DNA of 64,000 bases from Asaia sp003994335 (GTDB taxonomy: Bacteria; Pseudomonadota; Alphaproteobacteria; Acetobacterales; Acetobacteraceae), in assembly GCF_037151175.1 (NCBI RefSeq), contig NZ_JBBCOR010000010.1, forward strand, positions 62,001 to 126,000, given 5' to 3'. Below the pieces are notes generated by a model. It worked only from the letters and a program-made list of their open reading frames with translations, was not told the DNA's origin and searched no databases. Positions 17,205-26,855 of this stretch are shown here, piece by piece. A program made the translations under genes and the position numbers. Position 1 is the first letter of the stretch, and the number at the start of each line of letters is the position of its first letter.

Positions 17205-19358
17205 TCACTTGATGGCGTCGAGGACAGTCGAGGCCGTCAGGATCTGGGGCAGGATCGTGCCGTCCTTGTGCGGGGCGTAATAGACATAAAGCGGAACGCC
17301 ATCGCGCCCGTGCTCACGCAGGAACGCGCTGATCGTCTCATCGCGATTGGTCCAGTCACCCTTCATGTAGGTGATGCCTTTTTCCTCGAAGGCTTTTTTC
17401 ACCTGAGCCGATTGCAGGGCTACACGCTCATTGACCATGCAGGTGATGCACCAGGCCGCCGTCATGTCGATGAAGACCGGCTTGCCCTCATCGCGCAGGC
17501 TGGCCAATTTTTCGGGCGCAAAGGCGACGATCCCGATTTCACCCGGTGTGGTAATCGGGCGGCTATCGGCAGCGGCGTCGTCAAGGCGGGTGAGGCTGGC
17601 AGCAGCCAGGAGGAGCGCCAGCAGAGCGATGGCGCGTCCGATGACGACGGACCGTGTCGCCCCCCGGATCATGGCCTGGCGCTGGGTCGTACCGAACAGC
17701 CATGCTGCCATGCCGAGGGCTACGGCACCGCCGAGTCCGACCGGCAGGATCATGGCACCACGCTGAACGCAGGCTACCCAGAAAAGCCAGACCGATGTTC
17801 CCAGGAGAGGGAAAGCCAACGCCTGTTTGAGCACGGCCATCCAGGCCCCAGGTCTGGGCATATGACGCGCAAGAAACGGAATAGTGGCAATGGCGACATA
17901 GGGCGAGGCCAAGCCGAAACCCATGGCAAGAAACAGGGCCAGACCGGCCCAGGCCGGACCGCTCAGGGCTGCGGCGATGGCCGCCCCCATGAAGGGGGCT
18001 GTACAGGGTGTGGCCACGATCACGGCCAGAAGACCGGTGAGCATATCGCCCCAGACGCCATGACGCGGGGTCACATCCTGACCGATACGGCCCAATGTGA
18101 CCTCGAAGACGCCCAGAAGGTTCAGGGCCATCATGACCAGCAGCCACGCCACGCCAACCACGAAGACAGGTGACTGGAACTGGAATCCCCACCCAGCCGC
18201 CGAACCGACGCTGCGCAGCACGATCATGGCGACACCCAGGGCGGCAAAGCTGCCCATCACGCCAGTCGTATAGGCCAAGGCGCTCTGGATCTGCTCATGA
18301 CGATGCGAGCCCCCCAGCCGGGCCAATGAAAAGGCTTTCATGGCCAGGACGGGGAAGACGCAAGGCATCAGATTGAGGATGAGTCCGCCCAGAAAGGCAA
18401 AGACCAGCATCTTCCACAAGGCGCCTTCAGCGTTGGGCGGTATAACGGGCGTTTGTGCTACGATGGACGGGGACGAGGCTCCGGCGCCGGGCATCGCAGA
18501 ACCTGTCGTGATCCAGAGCGGGGTCTGTTGTCCAGCCGCGTCCTGCAAGACCACAATGCCCTCAAGCGTTGGGGGGCGATGGGACGGATCGATCCAGCTC
18601 AGCTTGAGCGTGACCTTGCCCGTTTTCACGTCGAGCGTCTGCGGCGCGACCTGATCGATCACCCCGGTCACGGAGGGCATGAACCAGGCACGTTTCACGC
18701 TCTCCGCCGAAAGGCCCTGCCCACTCAAACTCAGCAGGCCCTCGGACGATACCGAGGCCGCGAAGGGCGAGGGTACTGGGCTTGATTGGGCAGCATGGAT
18801 GAAAAGCGGGCCCTCTGCCGAACTATTGGGTGTCGTCTTGCCCTGTGCATCGGGGGAGGCCGGCAGGTTGAGCGAGAAATCACCGCTTTCGGGTACGCAG
18901 GTCGAGGCGCAGACCAGCCATTCTGCATGGGCCTTGAGCGTTGCCGTTCCAGTTCCAGCACTCCCCGTGAGTTTCAGGGTTTGGGGCAACAGCACGTCGC
19001 CCGTATAGGCATAGGACATCAGCCCGCCCTCGCTGATGCGCACGGGCGTCGGGAAGGCAATCGTCTCGCTCTGGCCGCTCAGGGCACCAGTGGCGGTGGT
19101 TTTCAGCGTCGGGGCCTCACCGGCATCGCCCGCATTGAGCCAATAGGTATGCCATCCGGGCTTGAGCTGGAGACGCAAGCCCACATGAAGGGTTTCACCC
19201 GGCCTGACAGCATCGCGATCCGTCACAAGAGTTGCGATATCATGGGCGGAAGGGACCGGCGCGCTCTCTGCGGCAACGGCAGGGGTCAGGGCGGGAGCAA
19301 GGGAAAGAGCCCCGAAGGCGGTCAGGAGAGAGGCAAGGGGAGACAGCTTACGCAGCAT
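17205..19358 (-). CDS. dsbD: Thiol:disulfide interchange protein DsbD
   Basis: DsbD passes electrons from cytoplasmic thioredoxin across the inner membrane to periplasmic thiol carriers. The 717-residue protein has a signal peptide (MLRKLSPLASLLTAFG, cleaved after AVAA), an N-terminal immunoglobulin-like domain with VCASTC, a central bundle of about eight membrane helices with cysteines in NLMPCVFP and ATPCTAPF, and a C-terminal thioredoxin domain with WCITC (cysteines about 637 and 640). The N-terminal domain is of the longer ScsB-like sort. The start at 19358 fits the signal peptide; hrpB starts 64 bases away on the other strand. Confidence 0.92.
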   Translation of the reverse strand: MLRKLSPLASLLTAFGALSLAPALTPAVAAESAPVPSAHDIATLVTDRDAVRPGETLHVGLRLQLKPGWHTYWLNAGDAGEAPTLKTTATGALSGQSETIAFPTPVRISEGGLMSYAYTGDVLLPQTLKLTGSAGTGTATLKAHAEWLVCASTCVPESGDFSLNLPASPDAQGKTTPNSSAEGPLFIHAAQSSPVPSPFAASVSSEGLLSLSGQGLSAESVKRAWFMPSVTGVIDQVAPQTLDVKTGKVTLKLSWIDPSHRPPTLEGIVVLQDAAGQQTPLWITTGSAMPGAGASSPSIVAQTPVIPPNAEGALWKMLVFAFLGGLILNLMPCVFPVLAMKAFSLARLGGSHRHEQIQSALAYTTGVMGSFAALGVAMIVLRSVGSAAGWGFQFQSPVFVVGVAWLLVMMALNLLGVFEVTLGRIGQDVTPRHGVWGDMLTGLLAVIVATPCTAPFMGAAIAAALSGPAWAGLALFLAMGFGLASPYVAIATIPFLARHMPRPGAWMAVLKQALAFPLLGTSVWLFWVACVQRGAMILPVGLGGAVALGMAAWLFGTTQRQAMIRGATRSVVIGRAIALLALLLAAASLTRLDDAAADSRPITTPGEIGIVAFAPEKLASLRDEGKPVFIDMTAAWCITCMVNERVALQSAQVKKAFEEKGITYMKGDWTNRDETISAFLREHGRDGVPLYVYYAPHKDGTILPQILTASTVLDAIK

Positions 19359-19422
19359 GAGACCGATCGCAGTGAGGGAAGAGAATTGCCGAGCGCCCTG
19401 TGGACGCGCCATAGAGGTCATT

Positions 19423-21942
19423 ATGACCGGTCCGATATCGCCCGCCAATCTCATTTCGCTCCCCGTTCTTCCTGTTTCCGCAGCATTGCCCGCCTTGCAG
19501 GCTGCACTGGACTCGGCGCGCAACGCCGTGCTGGTCGCCCCGCCGGGGGCAGGCAAGACGACTTTGGTGCCACTTCATCTTTTACAAGCCCCCTGGCGTC
19601 AGGAGGGGCGCATTCTGGTGGTCGAGCCACGGCGCGTGGCCGTGCGTAGCGCCGCGCATCGCATGGCATCTCTGCTGGATGAGCCGGTCGGGCGAAGGGT
19701 GGGCTATCGCACCCGCACCGATTCTGCGGTCAGCGCAGCCACAAGGATCGAGGTGGTGACAGAGGGGCTTCTGCTGCGACGGCTGCTGACCGACCCGTTG
19801 CTAGAGGATACGGCCTGCATCCTGTTCGACGAAGTGCATGAGCGCTCGCTCGATCTCGATACGGCGCTGGCATTTGCGCTCGATCTGCAGCGCACTATGC
19901 GGCCCGAACTGCGTCTGGTTGCCATGTCTGCCACAACGGACGGGCGCGCCTTCACCACCCTTCTCGATGGTGTGCTGGTGGAAAGCGAGGGGCGGGCCTA
20001 CCCGCTTGAGATCCGTCACGCCAGACGCGATCTGGCCGCTGTGCGCGAGTTGCCTGACGTCATGGCCCGGACCATCCGCGGGCTTCTGGCCGAGGAAGAG
20101 GGGGATATCCTCGCCTTCCTGCCCGGTGTGGGGGAGATTCGTCGGTGTGCCTCTGCGCTTGAGGGCGTGGAAGCCCTGGTTCTGCCGCTTTATGGCGAGC
20201 TCGATACACGCGAGCAGGATCTGGCGCTGAAGCCCGACACGCGCCGCAAGGTGGTACTGGCCACCTCGATTGCCGAAACCTCTCTGACTGTGCCGGGTGT
20301 CCGGCTTGTGGTCGATGGCGGGTTCCGTCGCGAGCCGAGACTCGATGTTGGTTCGGGCCTTTCGCGCCTCGAAACGCTCCGCGTCTCGCGTGCCACGGCA
20401 ACGCAGCGCGCGGGCCGTGCAGGTCGCGAGGCGCCAGGTATTGCCGTGCGCCTGTGGACGGAAGCCACAGGACGCGCCCTGATTGCTCATGATCTGCCCG
20501 AAATCCTGGCCAGCGATCTGAGCGGCCATTGCCTCGACGTCGCAGCCTGGCGGGAGGTGATGGGGACGCCACCCGAGGCTCTTGCCCTGCTGGATGCCCC
20601 GCCCGAGGGCGCACGCCAGGCCGCAATCGCATTGCTGCAGGCTCTTGGCGCACTCGATCCGGCGGGACATATCACGAAGCTCGGCAGCGCGATGGCGCGT
20701 CTGGGGGCCCAGCCCCGTCTGGCGGCGATGATGTGCGCGGCCCGCACTCCGCCCGAAAAAGCCACCGCCGCCGCCCTGGCCGCTCTGCTTGAGGAGCGTG
20801 ACCCGTTGCGCCCGCGGGTCGTACCGGGGCAACGCAACCCTGCCACGCTAGCGGATATCCAGACGCGCCTTGCACTCATTGATGAAGCCGATTTCCATCC
20901 GCAGGCGGATCGGGCCAGTCTGGCGCGCATTCGCCAATCCGCGCAGCGTTACCAGAAGCGGCTTGCCCTGAATCAGCGTCTTCCGCTCGATCCTTCCTGT
21001 GCGCCGGCGCTTCTCGCGGCGGGTTTCCCTGATCGCGTGGCCATGGCGGCTGGTGAAAAAGGGCGGTACCGCCTGTCCGGGGGGGGCTCGGCGCGTTTGA
21101 GCGCCATCGACCCGATGGCGCGTGAAACGCTGCTTGTGGCGCCTTCCCTGCATATGCGCACAGCCACCGAAATCTGTCTGGCGGCCCCGCTTGATCTGAA
21201 CGATCTGCCCCGAACCCTGCTGGCCCGGACGGAAGAACAGGTCGAAACGGCCCTCGATACTGCAACGGGGAATGTGATTGCGCGCAGGCGTCTGCGTCTT
21301 GGCACGCTCGTGCTGCGCGATCGCTCGGCGCCTGCGGCCCCCGAGGAGATACAGGACCTTCTTCTGGGGCGTATCAGGGCCGATCCTGCGGGCAGTCTGG
21401 GCTGGACCGATGCCTGTCATCAGTTCCGCGCCCGCCTTGCCCTGGCGCGTGCCCATCTGGACGAGACCTTGCCTGCGGCGGACGACGACACGCTTGTGGC
21501 AACGCTCGATGAGTGGCTGCTGCCCTATATGGAGGGCATGACGAAACTCTCTCAGGTTCAGGCGCTGGATCTGCTGACGCTGCTGCGCCAGAGGCTGGAT
21601 TATGCACAACTCAGGCGGCTCGATCAGGACCTGCCAACCAGCCTGAGTCTGCCAGGGGCGCAGCCTGCCATCGATTACTGCGATCCAACGCCCACCATTT
21701 CGGCGCGGGCCCAGGCTTTTTACGGGCTCAAGGAAACACCGCGTCTGGCCAATGGACAGGTGAAGCTGCAATTCGCGCTTCTATCTCCTGCGGGGCGTCC
21801 TCAGGCGATCACGGCTGATATTGCGGCCTTCTGGAAAACAGGCTGGGCCGATATGCGGCGCGACATGCGCGGGCGTTACCCCAGACATGACTGGCCGGAA
21901 GATCCCTCAACGGCCAGCCCGCCCCCGCCCCGTCGACGTTGA
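19423..21942 (+). CDS. hrpB: ATP-dependent RNA helicase HrpB
   Basis: This 839-residue DExH-box protein has Walker A PPGAGKTT (residues about 40-47), DEVHERSLD (about 136), MSATTDG motif III, and TQRAGRAGRE motif VI, followed by the HA2 region and the HrpB-specific C-terminal domain ending near FWKTGWADMRRDMRGRYPRHDWPEDP. HrpB occurs widely in proteobacteria; its RNA target is poorly known. The ATG at 19423 is favoured by AGAGGT six bases upstream; 19357 is an alternative that would overlap the dsbD start. Confidence 0.93.
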   Translation: MTGPISPANLISLPVLPVSAALPALQAALDSARNAVLVAPPGAGKTTLVPLHLLQAPWRQEGRILVVEPRRVAVRSAAHRMASLLDEPVGRRVGYRTRTDSAVSAATRIEVVTEGLLLRRLLTDPLLEDTACILFDEVHERSLDLDTALAFALDLQRTMRPELRLVAMSATTDGRAFTTLLDGVLVESEGRAYPLEIRHARRDLAAVRELPDVMARTIRGLLAEEEGDILAFLPGVGEIRRCASALEGVEALVLPLYGELDTREQDLALKPDTRRKVVLATSIAETSLTVPGVRLVVDGGFRREPRLDVGSGLSRLETLRVSRATATQRAGRAGREAPGIAVRLWTEATGRALIAHDLPEILASDLSGHCLDVAAWREVMGTPPEALALLDAPPEGARQAAIALLQALGALDPAGHITKLGSAMARLGAQPRLAAMMCAARTPPEKATAAALAALLEERDPLRPRVVPGQRNPATLADIQTRLALIDEADFHPQADRASLARIRQSAQRYQKRLALNQRLPLDPSCAPALLAAGFPDRVAMAAGEKGRYRLSGGGSARLSAIDPMARETLLVAPSLHMRTATEICLAAPLDLNDLPRTLLARTEEQVETALDTATGNVIARRRLRLGTLVLRDRSAPAAPEEIQDLLLGRIRADPAGSLGWTDACHQFRARLALARAHLDETLPAADDDTLVATLDEWLLPYMEGMTKLSQVQALDLLTLLRQRLDYAQLRRLDQDLPTSLSLPGAQPAIDYCDPTPTISARAQAFYGLKETPRLANGQVKLQFALLSPAGRPQAITADIAAFWKTGWADMRRDMRGRYPRHDWPEDPSTASPPPPRRR

Positions 21943-21972
21943 GCTGCGCGCCCCTTCGACGTCGAGCGGCGC

Positions 21973-22524
21973 TCAGAGGCGGGGTGTCGTGACGCCGAGC
22001 TGCTTCATGTATTTGCCGGCGCGATCGGCATAGCTGGTCTCGCAGGGAGAGGCGCCCTGGAAGAACAGGAACTGGCAGATGCCCTCATTGGCGTAGATAC
22101 GTGCGGGCAGCTTGGTTGTGTTGCTGATTTCGATGGTGACCTGCCCCTCCCATTCGGGTTCCAGCGGGGTCACGTTCACGATGATTCCGCAACGCGCATA
22201 GGTGGACTTGCCGAGGCAGACCACGAGCACGTCGCGCGGGATGCGGAAATATTCGACCGTATGGGCGAGGGCGAAGCTGTTGGGTGGAATGGTGATGTCG
22301 CCTGTGCGCGTCACGAAGCTGTTTGCAGCAAACTGCTTGGGGTCCACCACGGCATTATCGACATCGGTGAAGATCTTGAAATCCTCGCCTACGCGTGCGT
22401 CATAGCCATAGGAAGACAGCCCGTAGGAGATTACGCCCTCGCGTTTCTGCGCCTCGACGAAGGGCTCGATCATGCCCTTTTCCTGGGCCATCTGACGGAT
22501 CCAGCTATCTGGCATGATGGGCAT
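21973..22524 (-). CDS. dcd: dCTP deaminase
   Basis: Dcd converts dCTP to dUTP, feeding dTTP synthesis through dUTPase. The 183-residue protein follows the family end to end, with SYGLSSYGYDARVG, the LGKSTYARCGIIVNVTPLEPEWEGQVTIEISN catalytic block split over substrate and metal sites, and the C-terminal GKYMKQLGVTTPRL that closes over the nucleotide. It is monofunctional in appearance. It converges with hrpB and lies 83 bases downstream of the ABM-fold gene on the same strand. An ATG three codons in (22515) is an alternative start. Confidence 0.95.
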   Translation of the reverse strand: MPIMPDSWIRQMAQEKGMIEPFVEAQKREGVISYGLSSYGYDARVGEDFKIFTDVDNAVVDPKQFAANSFVTRTGDITIPPNSFALAHTVEYFRIPRDVLVVCLGKSTYARCGIIVNVTPLEPEWEGQVTIEISNTTKLPARIYANEGICQFLFFQGASPCETSYADRAGKYMKQLGVTTPRL

Positions 22525-22607
22525 GGCATTACTTCCGGTTCGTAAGGGAGAGAAGGGTTTGCAGGTCTAGCCTTGCGGGCGTGTCTCTGCAAACCGAACG
22601 GTGCTGC

Positions 22608-22901
22608 TCAGGCGATATGGGTGAGGAACACGACCTTGGAGCCGCCGCCTTCGACCAGGGTCTTGATGGCATTGTTGAAGACCTTGCCATGTTCCATGCC
22701 CATATGGGCCTTGAAAGCGTCTTCGTCCCTGTAGGTCTCCTCGACATGGAAGAAGTCCGGATCTTCCTCAAGGGTGTAGACCACAAAGCGTTCATTGCCG
22801 GGTTCGCCGCGCACGTCATCGGCCAGTGCGGTGAGCAGTTGGGCGATTTCCTCACGCTTGCCGGGCAGGGCGCGCATGGTCGCATAAAGAACCTTGGACA
22901 T
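22608..22901 (-). CDS. ABM/YgiN-like ferredoxin-fold protein
   Basis: The 97-residue protein fits the antibiotic biosynthesis monooxygenase (ABM) fold: a strand LYATMRALPGKREE, the helix IAQLLTALADDV, VYTLEEDPDFFHVEETYRDEDAF and the HMGMEHGKVF helix. Such proteins act as quinol monooxygenases, haem-degrading enzymes or simple stress factors; the substrate is unknown here. It is the third gene after the GT4 glycosyltransferase and a 64-residue protein, probably co-transcribed, with a 12-base gap upstream. Confidence 0.8.
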   Translation of the reverse strand: MSKVLYATMRALPGKREEIAQLLTALADDVRGEPGNERFVVYTLEEDPDFFHVEETYRDEDAFKAHMGMEHGKVFNNAIKTLVEGGGSKVVFLTHIA

Positions 22902-22913
22902 GGGGTAATCCTT

Positions 22914-23108
22914 TCAGGATGAGGCGGAATCGTCGCGCGCGGGCGGCGTTTCCTGGTCTTCGGGAGCCTTGACCGCACGGTTGCGCACCTGCGCCTTGCG
23001 ACGCAGCAGATTGGCGCGCAGGGCTGCGGCCTCACGCGCCAGACGCTTGTCGAGATCGGCCTGAGCCTTCTCGGTCAGGGTCGGGGTGGCGCGCGGTGGT
23101 GTAGTCAT
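22914..23108 (-). CDS. Small basic protein of unknown function, 64 residues
   Basis: The product has a charged amphipathic middle (LTEKAQADLDKRLAREAAALRANLLRRKAQVRNRA) likely to form one long helix, and an acidic, proline-rich tail. No cysteine, signal or membrane segment is present. Its ATG overlaps the stop of the glycosyltransferase gene by four bases, and the ABM gene follows after 12 bases, so position supports it being translated. Small proteins of this type are seen in Acetobacteraceae without a function. Confidence 0.6.
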   Translation of the reverse strand: MTTPPRATPTLTEKAQADLDKRLAREAAALRANLLRRKAQVRNRAVKAPEDQETPPARDDSASS

Positions 23109-24286
23109 TGATCAAGGTCCCGAAACTGGTCCGACAAACCGGTACCGAGCAGCTCATCATAGACAGCGAGCGTGGCCGATTGCATCTGCCGGGTCGTGTA
23201 GTTTTCTGCAATGTGATGACGCGCAGTTTCAGCCAGAAGATCCCGCGCGCCTTCGGAGAGAGTCAGAATCTGGCAGAGGGCTTCTGCCAGCGCTGGGGCG
23301 TCATCCGGCGGGACCAGAAGCCCCGTGCGATGGGGAAGCACCGTTTCCATGGCGCCTCCCTGGGCCGACACCACAACGGGGCGGCCCATGGCCTGCGCCT
23401 CGATCACCACACGGCCAAAGGGCTCCGGGCGAAGAGACGGAACGGCCACTACATCGGCCAGGGCATAGGCTGCCGGCATATCCTGACACAGTCCGGCAAA
23501 GCGCAGACGCTCGCGCAGACCCAGGCGCAGGGCCGTGGCCTCGATCTCCTGCACGTAACTGTCCCTGGGATCAGCCGGTCCGACCAGTACGGCAAGCCAC
23601 GGCCCCGGCATCTCGGCCTGAAGGATCGCCATTGCGCGCAGCAGAAGCAATTGCCCTTTCCAGCGTGTCAGGCGGCCTGGCAGCATGATCACGGGCGTGC
23701 CGGGGGGCACCTGCCATTTCTCTGCCAGCGCCTGCATCCGCGCCCCATTGATCAGGGCGGGGTCGAAACGGGCCATGTCGGCTCCGCGCGGGATCAGCCG
23801 CAGCCTGTCCTGGCCCACACGATAATCCTCACGCAGGCGGGTAGCGATATAGCTGCTGATGGCAATCACGCGTGCTCCCCGTGCGAGTACGGAGTTATAG
23901 CGCTTCTTGCCGGGAAAACTGGCCTTGTGCACGCCATGCCAGGTGGTCACGAAAGGTGTGCCTGTGCGTCTTGTCGCATGCCACGCCGCCCAGGCGGGCG
24001 CCCGCGAGCGGGCATGGACGAGATCGATGCGTTCCTCGCGGATGATCTGGGCGAGGGCGCGGCTGTTGCGCAGAATGGCGAGCGGCGATTTCTGCCCGAG
24101 AGGCAGGTCGATATGACGTGCCCCGACAGAAAGCAGGCGCGGCAGCAGCGGGCCCGAAGCCCCTGCAACGAATGCGCGCCCACCGGCTCTCACGATCGCC
24201 TCGGCCATCTCCACTGTGCCATGCTCGATCCCCCCCGTGCCAAGGGCCGGGAGAACCTGAAGTATATGAGGGCAGTGGCGTGACAT
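23105..24286 (-). CDS. Glycosyltransferase family 4
   Basis: This 393-residue GT-B enzyme starts MSRHCPHILQVLPALGTGGIEHGTVEMA, the usual N-terminal nucleotide-fold loop, and has in the C-terminal half IMLPGRLTRWKGQLLLLRA and the EPFGRVVIEAQAMG block, where the E-x7-E pair binds the sugar nucleotide. GT4 enzymes transfer sugars to lipopolysaccharide, capsule or exopolysaccharide. The acceptor is unknown. I start at 24286, where the conserved domain begins. It heads a three-gene run with the 64-residue and ABM proteins. Confidence 0.9.
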   Translation of the reverse strand: MSRHCPHILQVLPALGTGGIEHGTVEMAEAIVRAGGRAFVAGASGPLLPRLLSVGARHIDLPLGQKSPLAILRNSRALAQIIREERIDLVHARSRAPAWAAWHATRRTGTPFVTTWHGVHKASFPGKKRYNSVLARGARVIAISSYIATRLREDYRVGQDRLRLIPRGADMARFDPALINGARMQALAEKWQVPPGTPVIMLPGRLTRWKGQLLLLRAMAILQAEMPGPWLAVLVGPADPRDSYVQEIEATALRLGLRERLRFAGLCQDMPAAYALADVVAVPSLRPEPFGRVVIEAQAMGRPVVVSAQGGAMETVLPHRTGLLVPPDDAPALAEALCQILTLSEGARDLLAETARHHIAENYTTRQMQSATLAVYDELLGTGLSDQFRDLDQ

Positions 24287-24653
24287 GGGTTGCGGGTAGC
24301 ATGAAGCGGCCGCCTCAGGGAGAGGAAAGAATCCGGCGTCATGAAAAACCCCCGTCCCGTGCCCCAAATGCCCATAGCCTATCGCGGAACGCTGCTGCGT
24401 CGGGATAACGTCAGAAAGGATCGCCAAAAGGCAGTCGTGAAAGCACCGCCTTTCGCGTTCATGGTCTGCGCCAGACTGAAAGGGCTGGCGCGCGCCCCAA
24501 CGTGATGCGGGTCGTCGGTCCCGATCTCTGGCTAGGTGCATGGCGTGTCAGGGGATCGAAGAGTCTCTTCGACGTGCGGGTACGAAAAAGGGCCGGAGGA
24601 AGATCCCCCGGCCCTGACGCTCTCTCCTGTCGCGTTGCGACCGGGAAGCGCTC
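24287..24653. other. Intergenic stretch between GT4 gene and sldA
   Basis: No gene is supported here. It contains the sldA terminator at 24585-24614 and should hold the promoter of the glycosyltransferase gene on the left side. A small inverted repeat GAAGAG/CTCTTC (24558-24570) sits close to the terminator. Confidence 0.4.
24585..24614 (-). terminator. Intrinsic terminator of sldBA
   Basis: GGGCCGG (24590-24596) pairs with CCGGCCC (24608-24614), and GGA with TCC extends the stem after one mismatch. On the minus strand the stem is followed by five T residues. It lies 40 bases after the sldA stop. Confidence 0.8.
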
Positions 24654-26855
24654 TTAGTGCTTGGTGTCGGCCCCGTCCGGGAGGGCGTAGACGACGAGCT
24701 GGTCGGTCACAGGCGTCATCATGAAGTGATGGCCACCGGCCATGATGGCGACATACTGCTTGCCGTTGACCTCATAGGTCATCGGATTGGCCTGACCGCC
24801 ACCCGGCAGAACATCGGACCAGACATCCTTGCCCGTCTTGATGTCGATTGCGCGAATCTGGTTGTCGGTTGCAGCCGCAACAAAGACAAGACCGCCCTTG
24901 GTGATGACCGAGCCACCGTTATTCGGCGTACCAATATTGAGCGGCAGGCCTGTCGGCATGTTCCACGGGCCATTGGCGCGTGCGGTACCGAGAGGACGCG
25001 ACCACAGGACCTTCTTGGTCTTGATGTCGATCGCCTCAATCATGCCATAGGGGGGCTTGTTGCACATCATGCCCGTGTAGTGGTTCCAGAACGGAGTCAC
25101 CACGATGCCATAAGGTGTATCGGCCTGTGCGCCATTGCCTTCTGCACCCCCGCCATTGGGGTTGTAGCTGGGGTTGTCGATGGGCTTCAGGCCCAGCGCA
25201 TCGGCCTTTTTACGGGTGATGAGCTGATCGTACATCGGCGTGGAGTTCCAGTTGGCGATGACAATGCCCGATTCCGGGTCATAGGCCATGCTGCCCCAGT
25301 CGCTGCCGCCATTATAGCCGGGATATTCGATATTCGGCTTGTCGAGCGCGGGCGGGGTGAACTCGCCGACATAGCGCGCCTTGCGGAACATGATGCGGCA
25401 ATAGAGCTGGTCGATAGGCGACATGCCCCACATGTCGCTTTCCTTCAGATCAGGGAAGGCGAGACGGGGGAAAGCATCGGACCAGGGCTGGGTCGGACTG
25501 CGCGGATCATCTGCCATGGTGCTGGCAGGGGCGGGCTTTTCGACAACCGGGAATTCCGGCAGGGGCTTGCCCGTCGCACGGTCGAGCACGAAGGTCTGGC
25601 CACGCTTGGTGGGCACCAGCAGAGCAGGCGTTACGGTACCGTCGGCATGATGATAGTCGAATTTGGTGGCCTGTGAGCCAATATCATAATCCCAGACATC
25701 CTTGTGGGCGGTCTGGAATACCCAGCGGGGTTCACCTGTCTTGACATCCAGCGCGACGATGGAGGACGAGACAGCGTTCTCCTTGTCGGTGCGCATGGCG
25801 CTGTAATAATCGGCGGCGGAATTGCCTGTCGGGACATAGACGAGGCCAAGCTCGTTATCACCCGTCATGGCAGCCCAGGAATTGGGCGTTCCACGGCTGT
25901 AATGCTCGCCGGGGGCAGGCTGGTGGTGGTTGTCAGGATTATTCACATCCCAGGCCCAGACGAACTTGCCGCTTTCAGCGTCATAGCCACGAATCACGCC
26001 TGAAGGAGCCCAGCGGCGCTGACCGTCGAGCACCTCGTGATTGACCACGACGATGCCATTGATGACCGGGGGCGGGGTCGTCATGGAAACGAAGCCCGGT
26101 ACCGACTCGCCCATGCCCTGCATCAGATTGACCTGACCGCCAAAGCCGAAGCCCTCGCACAGCTTGCCCGTCTCGGCATCGACCTGAATCAGGCGCATGT
26201 CGAGCGTGGCTTCCATGACGCGGTTATGGCAGGACTGGCCTTCGGGGATGGTGGAGGAGGTGTAATAGGTCACACCCTTGCACGCGGCGGTGTACGGGAT
26301 GGACTGGTATTTCACCCCGGCATCGTGACGCCAGATCTCCTTGCCGGTGGCGGCATCGATGCGCATCATGTCGTTCATGGCTGAACACATGTAGAGCGAG
26401 TTGCCCACCTTGATCGGGGTGGTTTCGGCAGCCCATTTATTGGCCTGACCCGGACCTGGCTTGCTGCCCGTGTGATACACGAAGGCGCGCTTGAGCTTGC
26501 CCACGTTGTCGGGGGTCAGCTGCTCCAGAGGCGAATAGCGCGTCTGGTTGGAATCGCGGCCATATGCGGGCCAGTCTTCGCGGGCCGGGGTGCTGTCGAT
26601 CTGCGGCACGGCGGCCGGAACGTCAGCGATACCGATCTCGGAGATGTCCGGCAGATTGGCGGCATTCACGCCTGGAGCCTGCGGAGCGGAGGGGGAGGGG
26701 CCACCAAAACGACCGGGACCCTGGCTATGGGCATCGGCGGTTGACGTATTGTCTTCACCCGGGGTCGAGTTAGAGGGGGGAATCTGCGCCAGCGCGACCG
26801 AGGCAGACAGAAGGCCACCGAGCATGGTGGCGGTCAAAAGGGCTGGTCTACGCAT
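24654..26855 (-). CDS. sldA: PQQ-dependent polyol (glycerol/sorbitol) dehydrogenase large subunit
   Basis: This 733-residue quinoprotein oxidises polyols at the periplasmic face and passes electrons to ubiquinone. It has a signal peptide (MRRPALLTATMLGGLLSASVALAQ), then the eight-bladed propeller with W-motifs such as DVWDYDIGSQ and DWGSMAYDPESG, starting at DWPAYGRDSNQTRYSPL. Unlike membrane glucose dehydrogenase it has no N-terminal membrane domain; that function is supplied by the separate upstream subunit, as in Gluconobacter sldBA, where it acts on glycerol, sorbitol, arabitol and gluconate. The ATG at 26855 overlaps the sldB stop by one base. A Pro/Gly/Ser-rich linker of about 70 residues follows the signal. 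Confidence 0.88.
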   Translation of the reverse strand: MRRPALLTATMLGGLLSASVALAQIPPSNSTPGEDNTSTADAHSQGPGRFGGPSPSAPQAPGVNAANLPDISEIGIADVPAAVPQIDSTPAREDWPAYGRDSNQTRYSPLEQLTPDNVGKLKRAFVYHTGSKPGPGQANKWAAETTPIKVGNSLYMCSAMNDMMRIDAATGKEIWRHDAGVKYQSIPYTAACKGVTYYTSSTIPEGQSCHNRVMEATLDMRLIQVDAETGKLCEGFGFGGQVNLMQGMGESVPGFVSMTTPPPVINGIVVVNHEVLDGQRRWAPSGVIRGYDAESGKFVWAWDVNNPDNHHQPAPGEHYSRGTPNSWAAMTGDNELGLVYVPTGNSAADYYSAMRTDKENAVSSSIVALDVKTGEPRWVFQTAHKDVWDYDIGSQATKFDYHHADGTVTPALLVPTKRGQTFVLDRATGKPLPEFPVVEKPAPASTMADDPRSPTQPWSDAFPRLAFPDLKESDMWGMSPIDQLYCRIMFRKARYVGEFTPPALDKPNIEYPGYNGGSDWGSMAYDPESGIVIANWNSTPMYDQLITRKKADALGLKPIDNPSYNPNGGGAEGNGAQADTPYGIVVTPFWNHYTGMMCNKPPYGMIEAIDIKTKKVLWSRPLGTARANGPWNMPTGLPLNIGTPNNGGSVITKGGLVFVAAATDNQIRAIDIKTGKDVWSDVLPGGGQANPMTYEVNGKQYVAIMAGGHHFMMTPVTDQLVVYALPDGADTKH

